From contig JAJZLI010000007.1 of assembly GCA_021803645.1 (NCBI GenBank), forward strand, positions 1 through 21,086: a stretch of 21,086 nt of DNA, in the 5' to 3' direction. Below are positions 7,303 to 15,176 of this stretch, piece by piece. The stretch is from a bacterium (GTDB taxonomy: Bacteria > Patescibacteriota > Dojkabacteria > JAKAPS01 > JAJZLI01). The notes below the pieces were generated by a model. The model had not been told where the DNA came from and did not search any database. It saw only the letters and a list, made by a program, of their open reading frames with translations. The stretch's first letter is position 1, and each line of letters opens with the position of its first letter. The translations under genes were made by a program, and so were the position numbers.

Positions 7303-7308
7303 CCTTTC
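7303..7308 (-). promoter_or_regulatory. Ribosome-binding site of cassette gene 2
   Basis: GAAAGG on the minus strand, 11 nt before GTG at 7291, at the same distance from the -10 box (36 nt) as its counterpart in cassette 1. It supports the GTG start over upstream ATG or TTG codons. Confidence 0.5.
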
Positions 7309-7338
7309 GGAACATATTTTGTACAAGGAACAGACACA

Positions 7339-7367
7339 ATTATAGCACAAAACATCTAATTTGTAAA
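7339..7367 (-). promoter_or_regulatory. Sigma-70 promoter of cassette gene 2
   Basis: -35 TTTACA (7362-7367), 17-bp spacer, -10 TATAAT (7339-7344) on the minus strand. The hexamers, spacing and downstream leader match cassette 1, and a CCCyATA block lies just upstream in both. Confidence 0.72.
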
Positions 7368-7437
7368 CATTATGGGGTATCTTGTTTTCTGATTATGGAT
7401 TTTATACTGTTGTGAATATTTGGATAAATTTTATTAT

Positions 7438-7463
7438 CTAGATACTTGACTATACATATCTAG
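7438..7463 (-). terminator. Weak inverted repeat after the PGI/PMI gene
   Basis: CTAGATA (7438-7444) and TATCTAG (7457-7463) form a 7-bp stem with a 12-nt loop, 36 bp beyond the stop of the minus-strand isomerase gene. No clear T run follows, so a terminator role is only possible. Confidence 0.25.
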
Positions 7464-7498
7464 TACAAACTATTTATATACATCCTATATACATACGG

Positions 7499-8575
7499 TT
7501 ATTGATCTGCTTTTGATAACTGCTCTTTAAAATAATCTACAGTTTTTATTGGACATGGATCCTGTTTGTATAATATTGCAAGATACAAAGTTATGAATGA
7601 TCCAACCTGTAGCATTTCAAACGCCTGAGCTATTTTATTTTTTGCTTTTAAATTTATTTCAATATATTCTATTTTCTTTTCAGTTAATATTTGTTTTGTA
7701 ATATCTATCCTTGCTTTATTTCTCTTGTGGTAAAACTCTGAATTGATGAATATAAATATACTATCAGAATGTACTATGGCTGGATGTACTAATCCTTCAA
7801 GTAAATGATGATTTAATTCTGGAATTATAAAATATATTGAAAGGTTCTTAGATGTCTCATTTATCTGATTTGCAAATGTATGAGCAGCACCCTCCGTAAA
7901 TTCCGTTCCTACAATTATTGGGAGCTTTTCATATATCTTATATGCATACTCCTTTGTAATATTCCCCGGAGCATTAACTTTAATATCATATACTGTATTT
8001 TTATTTTCAAGATACATAATAGCATCTTCAATATCTGAATTATCATAATCCAGCAATTTCAAATGTTTCAGTACTGCCATGATGCTGACTATTGTGTATG
8101 ATACTGCCAGTCTTGGTTGCCCAGCAATGTTCAATTCTTGCGAGAATATGTATCCTTGTATATTTCCATTATCTACTTCTTCTTTTAATTTTCCCCCAGT
8201 TGTAATAGCATATATTTTATCAGTTTTCTCTTTTGCAAGATTTAAACATGAAATGACCTCTTCTGTTGTCCCTGAATTAGAAGATAATATAACTAATGTA
8301 TTTTTGTTTACAAATCCTGGAATTTCATATCCATTTACTATAGTAAATGGAACCTTTATGGAATCTCTTAGTAGGGCACTTACAAAATGAGCCCCCAAAG
8401 AAGATCCTCCCATCCCACATACTAGCACTTCGTCTATATCTTTATATCCTTCTGGAAATGATAAGTTTTTAGCATTTTCATATGTTTGCTTAATTTGTTT
8501 TGGAAGGTTTAATATTGATTGATATACATTTGCGGGATCTAACTTTTTTAAATCAGTTACTTGGTCTAGGTTCAT
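7499..8575 (-). CDS. Bifunctional phosphoglucose/phosphomannose isomerase (SIS family)
   Basis: Cytosolic sugar isomerase of the PGI/PMI type known from archaea and some bacteria, interconverting fructose-6-phosphate with glucose- or mannose-6-phosphate. 358 aa from the ATG at 8575 (360 from 8581). Two SIS halves: the first has GMGGSS (about 54-59) and the phosphate-binding SSNSGTTEE (about 98-106). The second contains the NQINE segment (catalytic Glu about 240) and ELNHH (His about 256-257) expected for this family. I favour 8575 because TATCCT lies 10 nt before it, whereas 8581 is only 4 nt from that box. With the phosphomannomutase at 1754 it would link fructose-6-phosphate to mannose- and glucose-1-phosphate. 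No neighbour shares its transcript. Confidence 0.88.
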   Translation of the reverse strand: MNLDQVTDLKKLDPANVYQSILNLPKQIKQTYENAKNLSFPEGYKDIDEVLVCGMGGSSLGAHFVSALLRDSIKVPFTIVNGYEIPGFVNKNTLVILSSNSGTTEEVISCLNLAKEKTDKIYAITTGGKLKEEVDNGNIQGYIFSQELNIAGQPRLAVSYTIVSIMAVLKHLKLLDYDNSDIEDAIMYLENKNTVYDIKVNAPGNITKEYAYKIYEKLPIIVGTEFTEGAAHTFANQINETSKNLSIYFIIPELNHHLLEGLVHPAIVHSDSIFIFINSEFYHKRNKARIDITKQILTEKKIEYIEINLKAKNKIAQAFEMLQVGSFITLYLAILYKQDPCPIKTVDYFKEQLSKADQ

Positions 8576-8585
8576 AATCATATTT

Positions 8586-8591
8586 AGGATA
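8586..8591 (-). promoter_or_regulatory. Possible -10 box of the PGI/PMI gene
   Basis: TATCCT on the minus strand, 10 nt before ATG 8575. It is weaker than the other boxes in the window but has the same distance to the start codon. Confidence 0.3.
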
Positions 8592-8739
8592 AAATAATGG
8601 ATTAGTTTATCATTCTAATAATTACTTTTCAATATATTGTGTGCGTTATATATATTCCAGTCCCAATATAGTTTTTATACTTTATGATCTCTTAATTAAA
8701 AAGCAATCTATGTGTTACATCTTTCTTGGGCATTTATAG

Positions 8740-8745
8740 TATAAT
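8740..8745 (+). promoter_or_regulatory. -10 box of the ImmA/IrrE-type gene
   Basis: TATAAT, 11 nt before ATG 8757. TTACAT at 8715-8720 could be a -35 at a long 19-bp spacing. No Shine-Dalgarno, so a near-leaderless start is likely. Confidence 0.45.
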
Positions 8746-8756
8746 CCAAGTTAATC

Positions 8757-9278
8757 ATGTCACTCTCTTATGACAAAGTATTAAACATTGAAGCAAAAGC
8801 AGTGGATATTCTTACAGAATCATATGGTGTCCCTCTTGCTAAGATCTATCCTCCCATAAATCCTCAAAAAGCATCTTCCCTATATGGTATTAAGATAAAA
8901 AAAGGTAAATTTACCAATAAAGATATTTCAGGTTTTTACAAAAAAGAAGATAAATCTATCTATATATCAAAAGAAGATTCCCTCAGACGCCAGGTCTTTA
9001 CAATTGCTCATGAATTGGGACATTATATTCTGCATTCTGAGACAAAAAATGAAGAAATTTTATATAGGAAAAATATGATTGAGTTTGGTATTGATATGGG
9101 AAATGAGGAATCTGAGGCTAACTGGTTTGCTGTCTCCCTTCTTATGCCTAAAGATTTGTGTATAAAAGTATGGCATAAGCTAAAAGATGTTTCTGCAATT
9201 TCAGATTTATTTGGGGTCTCTTACATGACTGCATACTGGAGACTTTTTAATTTGGGTCTTTTAGATAGCACTATATAG
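8757..9278 (+). CDS. ImmA/IrrE-family zinc metallopeptidase
   Basis: 173 aa. A gluzincin-type protease domain fills most of the protein: the zinc motif HELGH (85-89) in FTIAHELGHYIL, followed by the family's acidic third-ligand segment EESEANWFAVSLLMP (acidic residues 117-120; LLMP 128-131). Members such as Bacillus ImmA and Deinococcus IrrE cleave a partner HTH repressor and so switch on a regulon. Here no XRE-type repressor is encoded next to it. Instead a two-TM protein follows 5 nt after the stop, so the two are probably co-translated. The C-terminus (about 143-173) could be a small helical DNA-binding or partner-binding tail (AISDLFGVSYMTAYWRL resembles an HTH helix pair). The substrate is unknown. 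Confidence 0.9.
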   Translation: MSLSYDKVLNIEAKAVDILTESYGVPLAKIYPPINPQKASSLYGIKIKKGKFTNKDISGFYKKEDKSIYISKEDSLRRQVFTIAHELGHYILHSETKNEEILYRKNMIEFGIDMGNEESEANWFAVSLLMPKDLCIKVWHKLKDVSAISDLFGVSYMTAYWRLFNLGLLDSTI

Positions 9279-9283
9279 ATTAT

Positions 9284-9640
9284 ATGGATAAAAGTATACA
9301 AAAAGATATTAAAAATTTTAAAATTGTTCCACCTGATTCTTTTGTAAAAGAGATTACTCCTTTCCAGAAGCGTACATTAGATGAGATTAGAGAAGAGGAT
9401 TTTGGAAATAGAATTAAAATGCGCAATAGTATATCTTCAAGATTATTCCTACTACTCATAGGTCAAAACCTTATCGTCTTTGGGATTGTCTTCTTTGCCC
9501 TTATTAAAGGAGAAGTCCAAGATTTACAATTAATATTTAGTATTCTTATTACAACCACACTGGGAGAAACTGCTTTTGCTATCCATGTTATAGTTAAATT
9601 CTTGTTTAAAGAAATTAATTATAATAAAGATAATTCATAA
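9284..9640 (+). CDS. Small two-TM membrane protein next to the metallopeptidase
   Basis: 118 aa. The N-terminal half (1-50) is soluble and charged. Two hydrophobic helices follow (about 54-74 and 82-108), joined by a short loop (KGEVQDL), and the tail is a short lysine- and asparagine-rich stretch. I recognise no family. It begins 5 nt after the stop of the metallopeptidase gene, so the pair likely forms an operon. A membrane-bound substrate, sensor or toxin-like effector for the protease would all fit, but nothing in the sequence decides. proS has its own -10 box just downstream. Confidence 0.75.
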   Translation: MDKSIQKDIKNFKIVPPDSFVKEITPFQKRTLDEIREEDFGNRIKMRNSISSRLFLLLIGQNLIVFGIVFFALIKGEVQDLQLIFSILITTTLGETAFAIHVIVKFLFKEINYNKDNS

Positions 9641-9653
9641 ATAATTTACTAGA

Positions 9654-9662
9654 TGATATACT
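9654..9662 (+). promoter_or_regulatory. Extended -10 box of proS
   Basis: TGA-TATACT, ending 9 nt before the proS ATG at 9672, with no Shine-Dalgarno. The same nonamer precedes lysS (15160-15168). Confidence 0.6.
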
Positions 9663-9671
9663 AAAAGTCAT

Positions 9672-11321
9672 ATGAAATACTCCAATTTGTTCGGAAAAAC
9701 AATGAAAGATGTTCCTCATGATATTACCTCTGCCTCACATAAGCTTCTATATAAGGCTGGGTATATAAGGGATAGTTCTAATGGAAGATACTACTTTTTA
9801 CCTTTAGGTCTGAAGGTCCATCAAAAAATTCAAAAAATTATTAAGGAGGAAATGGATTCTGCAGGATATCAAGAAATTGTTACTCCCATTTTTCACCCTA
9901 TTGGTTTATGGAAAGAAACCGGGAGAACAGATTCTGTTGGGTTTGAACTTCTAAAGGTTCGTGATCGTAATAATACAGATTTTGTACTTGGTGGTACTGC
10001 AGAAGAGATGCTTGTAGAACTTGTAAGAAAATTCCAAATTTCATATAAAGATATGCCTTTTGGGCTTTATCAGTTTTCTACTAAATTTAGAGATGAGCTT
10101 AGGTCTCGTGGTGGGCTTTTAAGAATGAAGGAATTTGTTATGAAAGATGCTTACTCTTTTAATATTTCAGAGGAAGATTTTAAAGATGAGTATTCAAAAA
10201 TGCAGAAGACTTATAAGAAAATATTTGATAGATTGGGTCTTGAGGCCAAAATGGTTGATGCTGATAATGGATATATTGGAGGAGAATACTGCCATGAATT
10301 TATTGTTGAATCAGATGTTGGGGAAAGTCAATTTTTGGAATCTAGCGATGGTAAATATTTAGCACATCAAGATATTGCTAAGTTTTCTAGAGGAGAATCT
10401 ACTTTAGAAGCTGAGTTACCATTAAAAGAGTCAAATTCTACAGAATCTCCATTATCAAAATTTATCAAGGGTCAAGTATTCAAAGATGAAAAGGGTGTAT
10501 TTTATGCTGTATATGTAAGAGGTGATCTAGAGGTTAATACTGTTAAACTTGCTCACCTTCTTGGTGTATATGATATATCAGAAGTTTCTGATGGTGAACT
10601 TTCTCAGCTGGGCTTTACACATGAGAGGGTATCTCCATTTGATACAAAAGGAATAAAATCTGTGGGGGATATATCCTTAAAATTTGTAAAAAATGGGTAT
10701 ACATATAGTAAAGATGTAAGAATGTATTCTATTAACGTTAATTACCCAAGGGATTTTCATCTTAATATGATTGGAGATATTGCTCTTGTTCCAAAAGGAG
10801 CCTTGTCTGAGGATGGTAAAAAACTATTGATAAAAAATGGAATTGAAGTGGGACATATTTTTCAACTTGGATTTCATTATTCTTCAAGAATGTCTGGGGC
10901 ACAGTTTGTTAATGAGAAGGGAAAATTTCTGCCCTTTTATATGGGATGCTATGGTATTGGAATAGCAAGAACATTGGCTACTGTAGTCGAAGTACACCAT
11001 GATGAAAATGGCATTATTTGGCCTGATTCTATTGCACCCTTTCATGTTAGCCTTGTGGCTTTGAACATAAATGATAAATCTGTAAAGAAAGTTTCTGATA
11101 CACTATATAACAGGTTGTCAGACTTAGGTATAGAAGTTTTATATGATGATCGTGATGAATCTGCGGGGGATAAATTAGCCGATGCTGACCTTATAGGTAA
11201 TCCTGTGAGAATTGTTGTATCTCCTAGGACTATTAAAGATGGAGACTGTGTTGAATATAAAAGAAGAGATTCAAATAATATAGAAATACTCCAGCTGGAT
11301 AATGTTATTGATAGAATATAA
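9672..11321 (+). CDS. proS: Prolyl-tRNA synthetase (bacterial type)
   Basis: Class II synthetase that charges tRNA-Pro. 549 aa, close to the usual length of about 570 for the bacterial form. The N-terminal catalytic core contains the TxE loop GGTAEEM and motif 2, FRDELRSRGGLLRMKEFVMKDAYSF. An insertion between motifs 2 and 3 (about 230-390) carries RGDLEVNTVKL and has the look of the YbaK-like editing domain (INS), which clears Ala-tRNA-Pro. Motif 3, MGCYGIGIARTL, starts at about 424. The anticodon-binding domain fills the last 100 residues (YDDRDESAGDKLADADLIGNP). The start at ATG 9672 fits the extended -10 box 9 nt upstream. Confidence 0.96.
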   Translation: MKYSNLFGKTMKDVPHDITSASHKLLYKAGYIRDSSNGRYYFLPLGLKVHQKIQKIIKEEMDSAGYQEIVTPIFHPIGLWKETGRTDSVGFELLKVRDRNNTDFVLGGTAEEMLVELVRKFQISYKDMPFGLYQFSTKFRDELRSRGGLLRMKEFVMKDAYSFNISEEDFKDEYSKMQKTYKKIFDRLGLEAKMVDADNGYIGGEYCHEFIVESDVGESQFLESSDGKYLAHQDIAKFSRGESTLEAELPLKESNSTESPLSKFIKGQVFKDEKGVFYAVYVRGDLEVNTVKLAHLLGVYDISEVSDGELSQLGFTHERVSPFDTKGIKSVGDISLKFVKNGYTYSKDVRMYSINVNYPRDFHLNMIGDIALVPKGALSEDGKKLLIKNGIEVGHIFQLGFHYSSRMSGAQFVNEKGKFLPFYMGCYGIGIARTLATVVEVHHDENGIIWPDSIAPFHVSLVALNINDKSVKKVSDTLYNRLSDLGIEVLYDDRDESAGDKLADADLIGNPVRIVVSPRTIKDGDCVEYKRRDSNNIEILQLDNVIDRI

Positions 11322-11322
11322 T

Positions 11323-11932
11323 ATGGGTTTAGGAAAATTTTTTCATCAATATTTGATTTTTATTATTCCTGTTATTCTTCTAATTTGTGTAGTCTTTGCG
11401 TTTTTGTGAGGGATTAAATATTTAAATTCAGAAAACACTGTTTCTGTATCAAATACTAAAATTCAGGAATCCCAATCTAATTTTAATCGGTATATATCCT
11501 TTAACTTGGATCATTAGTAGTGAGAGTAATACGGCTTGGTATCCTTATCCTGGTAATACGGAATTTTTTGGTTCTCCTAATAAAGTCCTGGCTCCATATT
11601 CTCTTAATTCTAAGAATGATGAGATTCCTGCTATTAGTTTTTACTATGGTATATCTGACGATAATGTGACTACGATTCTTCAGTGGCTTAATTCTACATA
11701 TAATATAGGTAAAATATATACTGTGGGAAATAATACCCACGTTATAAGGAAATTTGGAAAACTTAGTATATATGTATCTACTCTTACTGACCCTGATTTG
11801 GGTTATTTCAATATTTATTTTTTTAAATCCCCTATTAGTGGGAATGTTGTACAATTTCTGGCACCAGCAACTACATCAGGGCAAAGAATGATGAATGCAG
11901 TTATCAATTCAATTCAAATTGGATCTCATTAG
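11323..11932 (+). pseudogene. Broken gene for an anchored extracellular protein
   Basis: Starts 1 nt after the proS stop. The first 28 codons (MGLGKFFHQY, then a hydrophobic helix) are a signal anchor ending at TGA 11407. The same frame then stays open, encoding a polar linker (GIKYLNSENTVSVSN...), to TAG 11515. From about 11495 the +1 frame takes over with a protein-like stretch (TWIISSESNTAWYPYPGN...) to TAG 11930-11932. One nonsense change and one frameshift would restore a protein of about 200 aa with one N-terminal membrane helix. No family recognised. TGA is a true stop elsewhere in the window, so recoding is unlikely. A sequencing or assembly error could also produce both defects. Alternatively, only a 28-aa peptide and an 88-aa ORF from GTG 11666 are made. 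Confidence 0.5.
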
Positions 11933-11933
11933 A

Positions 11934-11960
11934 ATTAATACTGTTACACTTTGTATTAAT
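11934..11960 (+). terminator. Possible terminator-like hairpin after the broken gene
   Basis: ATTAATAC (11934-11941) pairs with GTATTAAT (11953-11960) around an 11-nt loop, directly after the stop codon. It is AT-rich and lacks a T run, so a weak call. In the remaining 11961-12166 I see only AT-rich sequence and a 6-bp repeat, AGGAAT/ATTCCT (about 12139-12158), near the leuS 3' end. Confidence 0.3.
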
Positions 11961-12166
11961 GACATTAATGAAATATCTGTAGCAAATCATTAGATAATAT
12001 ATCATCCAGTTTCTATTTATATATCTATCAAATAATAATTATTATCCGTTTATTTAGTTTATAAACCTTGTCTATATGCTGTTGTTGGAAAAAACTATAA
12101 CAAGTTGTAGTTCTATTTTCTTATATATATTAAAGTATAGGAATCAATAAAATTCCTTGTGTGATT

Positions 12167-14596
12167 CTACCCTGTGACTATATTTATTATTTTATCTTTT
12201 ATAATTATAAAATTTTTAATGTTCTTGTTTTTTAAGTAATCACTTACTTTACGGTTATTATAAATTTGTTTTTTTATCTCCTCTTCACTTTCCCCCCTTT
12301 GTATTTCAATTGTTCCTCTAAATTTGCCATTAATCTGTATAGGCATTGTTATTTGTTTTGATTCTAATTTGGGGTCATATTCTGGGTATGGTTGTAAATG
12401 AATACTGTTATTCTCTGTCCATTCTTTGTTCCCGTTTATATCTTGCCATAGTTCTTCTGTAATAAATGGTGCAAAAGGTGCTATACATCTTAAAAATATC
12501 TTCCATGTATTCTTAGATACTTTTGTCTCTTTTTTCAAAAGATTTATAAATATCATTATTTCACTTATTGCCGTGTTCATATGGAATATTTCTATATCAT
12601 CTGTAATGTTTTTAACCATAATATTTATTGCACCTTTTATTTTATGGTCATCTTCAATGTCAGAAACTTTTTTATGAATTGTATATATGTCTTCAACAAG
12701 TTTTCTACAAGCAGCAAGCCCTGCCTCTTGCCAGGTCACCGTGCCATCATATGGTCCTATGAAACATATGTATATTCGTAATGCATCTGCTCCATATTTT
12801 TCAATTTCCTGGTCAGGGTTTATTACATTACCTATAGATTTTGACATTTTTTGTCCATCTGAACCAAGTACTAACCCAGTATTTCTTCTAAATTTATATG
12901 GTTCTTGTGTATTTACAACCCCTATATCATAAAGAAATCGATGCCAGAATCTGGAATATAGTAAATGTAGTGTTGTATGCTCTCCTCCCCCAAAATACTT
13001 GTCTACTGGAAGCCAATAATCCATTAGTTTCTTTGAGGCAATTTCTTTGTCGTTCTTGGGGTCTATATATCTTAGGTAGTACCAACAGGATCCTGCCCAA
13101 TTAGGCATGGTGTTTGTCTCCCTTAACCCTATAATTTTATTATTCTCATCTTTAATCTCTACCCAATCTTTTATCTTTGCAAGTGGACTTAGTCCATCTG
13201 ATGTAGGTTTGTAGTCTTCTATATCTGGAAGTTCTAATGGAAGCTCTTTTTCTTCCACTTCCTCTATCTCCCCATTTTTCTTATGAATTAGAGGGATAGG
13301 TTCTCCCCAATATCTTTGTCTTGAAAATATCCAGTCTCTCAGTTTATAGTGAGTTTCCCTCTTTCCTATTTTAGTATCTTCTATCCACTGTAGCATTTCT
13401 TCTCTTGCATCATGTGATGTTTTTCCATCATAAAATTGAGAGTTTATTAATATCCCATCATCTTCAAAAGGCATTTGCTGTAATGAATCTTGATCTATTG
13501 GGTTAATTACTCTTTTTATAGGAATATTAAATTTTGTTGCAAATTCGTAATCTCTACTGTCATGGGCAGGTACCCCCATAATAGCTCCTGTTCCATACCC
13601 TGGCAGAATGAAGTCTGCAGTATATATTGGTATTTTTTCTTCATTGAATGGATTTATGGCATACGACCCTGTGAACTCTCCTGTCTTTTCTTTATTTTGC
13701 ATTCTTTCAACTTCAGTTTTATTCTTTGCCTTTGTAATATATTCTTCAACCTGACTTTTATAATCTTCTTTTATAAATTTTTCTATGTCTGGGTATTCTG
13801 GGGATAGTGCTATAAATGTTGCCCCAAAAATTGTGTCTATCCTTGTTGTAAATATCTCTATTGGTATTTCTGTCTTATCCGTTAAAAATCTGACTCTTGC
13901 TCCATTAGATTTTCCAATCCAATTTATCTGTGCATCTATAATAGATTTTGGATAATCTACAGTATATAACCCTTCTATTAGTTTGTCTGCATATTCTGTA
14001 ATTTTTAAGACCCATTGTTTCATCATCCTTCTTTCAACTCTCTTTCCTCCTCTTTCACTTATTTTTTCTCCATCTGGTCCATCAAGTACTTCCTCATTGG
14101 CAAGAACTGTCTTTAAATCTTCACACCACCACACAGGTTCTTCTTTTAACTGTGCCAGACCATTTTCATAAAACTTTAAGAATATCCATTGTGTCCATTT
14201 ATAATAATTGGGGTCTGTTGTGTTTACCTCTCTATCCCAGTCAAAGCTATATCCCATCATTTTTAACTGTTCTCTATAGATTCCTATATTTTTCTTTGTT
14301 GTCTCTTTTGGGCTTTCTCCGGTTTTTATTGCATAATTTTCTGTTGGTAAACCAAATGCATCCCAACCAATAGGAAATAAAACATTATATCCTTTCATTC
14401 TTAATACCCTAGAGTAGATATCTGGCATTGTATATCTAAAGCAATGACCTACATGCAATTTTGATCCCGAAGGATAGGGAAATTCTGCTAGAATATATTT
14501 TTTTTCTCTTTTATCAAAGTCTGTGGCTTTATATAAATGATATTTTTCCCAGATTGTTCGCCATTTTTTCTCTACAATTTCATGTTTATATGTCAT
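12167..14596 (-). CDS. leuS: Leucyl-tRNA synthetase
   Basis: Class I synthetase that charges tRNA-Leu. 809 aa, normal for the bacterial form. Seen in order: HIGH motif as HVGH (48-51) after PYPSGSKL; the connective-peptide 1 editing domain (about 220-400, with the threonine-rich TTRIDTIFGAT and the GTGAIMGVPAHDSRD segments); the catalytic continuation WYYLRYIDPKN...GGGEHTTLHLLYSRF; KMSKS at 583-587; then the anticodon-binding helices (APFAPFITEELW) and a small C-terminal domain. I choose ATG 14596 because a TATACT box ends 10 nt upstream; an upstream TTG at 14626 would put the promoter inside the coding region. Divergent from the gene at 14698. Confidence 0.96.
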   Translation of the reverse strand: MTYKHEIVEKKWRTIWEKYHLYKATDFDKREKKYILAEFPYPSGSKLHVGHCFRYTMPDIYSRVLRMKGYNVLFPIGWDAFGLPTENYAIKTGESPKETTKKNIGIYREQLKMMGYSFDWDREVNTTDPNYYKWTQWIFLKFYENGLAQLKEEPVWWCEDLKTVLANEEVLDGPDGEKISERGGKRVERRMMKQWVLKITEYADKLIEGLYTVDYPKSIIDAQINWIGKSNGARVRFLTDKTEIPIEIFTTRIDTIFGATFIALSPEYPDIEKFIKEDYKSQVEEYITKAKNKTEVERMQNKEKTGEFTGSYAINPFNEEKIPIYTADFILPGYGTGAIMGVPAHDSRDYEFATKFNIPIKRVINPIDQDSLQQMPFEDDGILINSQFYDGKTSHDAREEMLQWIEDTKIGKRETHYKLRDWIFSRQRYWGEPIPLIHKKNGEIEEVEEKELPLELPDIEDYKPTSDGLSPLAKIKDWVEIKDENNKIIGLRETNTMPNWAGSCWYYLRYIDPKNDKEIASKKLMDYWLPVDKYFGGGEHTTLHLLYSRFWHRFLYDIGVVNTQEPYKFRRNTGLVLGSDGQKMSKSIGNVINPDQEIEKYGADALRIYICFIGPYDGTVTWQEAGLAACRKLVEDIYTIHKKVSDIEDDHKIKGAINIMVKNITDDIEIFHMNTAISEIMIFINLLKKETKVSKNTWKIFLRCIAPFAPFITEELWQDINGNKEWTENNSIHLQPYPEYDPKLESKQITMPIQINGKFRGTIEIQRGESEEEIKKQIYNNRKVSDYLKNKNIKNFIIIKDKIINIVTG

Positions 14597-14606
14597 AACA
14601 ATCTCA

Positions 14607-14612
14607 AGTATA
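14607..14612 (-). promoter_or_regulatory. -10 box of leuS
   Basis: TATACT on the minus strand, 10 nt before ATG 14596. TTGTATACTT occurs twice in tandem (second TATACT at 14618-14623), so two start sites 11 nt apart are possible. No Shine-Dalgarno. Confidence 0.5.
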
Positions 14613-14682
14613 CAATAAGTATACAATATTGACTAGTTTTACTTGTAGTGATAACATGCTTTTAACTATATTATTATCTGCC

Positions 14683-14688
14683 TCTAAT
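14683..14688 (+). promoter_or_regulatory. Possible -10 box of the gene at 14698
   Basis: TCTAAT, 9 nt before the ATG, with TG two bases upstream. It fits the spacing seen at the neighbouring synthetase genes but deviates from consensus. Confidence 0.3.
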
Positions 14689-14697
14689 TAACATCTT

Positions 14698-15162
14698 ATG
14701 GAAGATTTAAAATCTGAGGCACAAACATTACAGGGGTTCCCATTTTTTGAACATGACTCACTATTTTTTCCCATTGCTGAGAGTGTTCGGAAATTTATTG
14801 AAGATTATGACAGTACTCAAAGAAATTTCCCAGAATCACGTTGTAAGTATGATAACCCGCTTACAAGACAGGCTGATTTATATGCTAGAGTGAGAGAATT
14901 GGTTAGTTATGTTATTGGTATTCCATGTAATAATCCTGATGAGGGCAATCCTCATCTTCAAGATATAATTACTGGTTTTAATTTAGGTGATCCTCTAGGT
15001 TTAACTAAGTTGGCCGTTATGAGGGCCCAGGTCTTTGCTCGCAGATCTGAACACCAGAATACTGATTATATCACTGACTCTATTCCTATGAGTATGGTTT
15101 ATGCATGGATGAGTCAGAGTTTGGAGTCTATGCAGGAAGTATTCCAAAAACATAAAAAATGA
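14698..15162 (+). CDS. Conserved-looking soluble protein of unknown function
   Basis: 154 aa, no membrane segment and no signal peptide, with a mixed acidic and basic, probably mostly helical composition. Two cysteines (about 49 and 76) are far apart and do not form a zinc motif. I recognise no family. The TGA stop at 15160-15162 provides the TG of the extended -10 box of lysS, so the gene is packed directly against the lysS promoter. lysS may also be transcribed from upstream through this gene. Confidence 0.7.
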   Translation: MEDLKSEAQTLQGFPFFEHDSLFFPIAESVRKFIEDYDSTQRNFPESRCKYDNPLTRQADLYARVRELVSYVIGIPCNNPDEGNPHLQDIITGFNLGDPLGLTKLAVMRAQVFARRSEHQNTDYITDSIPMSMVYAWMSQSLESMQEVFQKHKK

Positions 15163-15168
15163 TATACT
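15160..15168 (+). promoter_or_regulatory. Extended -10 box of lysS overlapping a stop codon
   Basis: TGA-TATACT, ending 8 nt before ATG 15177. The first three bases are the stop codon of the upstream gene. It is identical to the nonamer before proS. Confidence 0.6.
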
Positions 15169-15176
15169 CTTCCTTA

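Larger units (their letters stand above)
6485..7390 (-). repeat. Cassette 2: dispersed single-gene unit, copy of 3140-4110
   Basis: Same order and orientation of parts as cassette 1. In minus-strand order: CCCCATA, -35/-10 promoter with 17-bp spacing, a leader of identical length, a paralogous signal-peptide gene, TAATGACCTATCGGTCA, a purine-rich tail with GGAAAG, and a large hairpin ending CTCTGACCCGT. Left edge similarity starts at ACGGGTCAGAG in both units. Flanking host DNA is unrelated in sequence to that of cassette 1. Confidence 0.6.

Noticed and set aside
3140..7390. Composite transposon with the two cassettes as ends
   Set aside because: The cassettes are in direct orientation, encode no transposase, and I see no terminal inverted repeats or target duplications; the ATPase gene between them has host-like composition.
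8582..8756. Operator-like site in the divergent gap before the metallopeptidase gene
   Set aside because: I looked for an inverted repeat that a repressor could bind and found none convincing, only AT-rich sequence and the two -10 boxes.
11407..11409. TGA inside an otherwise open frame, as in lineages where TGA encodes glycine
   Set aside because: lysS and the gene at 14698 both end at TGA exactly where their families or neighbours require a stop, and the frame at 11407 is broken again by a frameshift, so decay or error is simpler than code change.
11933..12166. Small RNA or tRNA gene in the AT-rich gap between the broken gene and leuS
   Set aside because: No cloverleaf arms, no GGTTCRA-type loop and no strong stem were seen; only short AT-rich inverted repeats.
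15159..15176. lysS start at ATG 15159
   Set aside because: The extended -10 box lies between this ATG and the one at 15177, and the added residues MIYSSL are not typical of LysRS.
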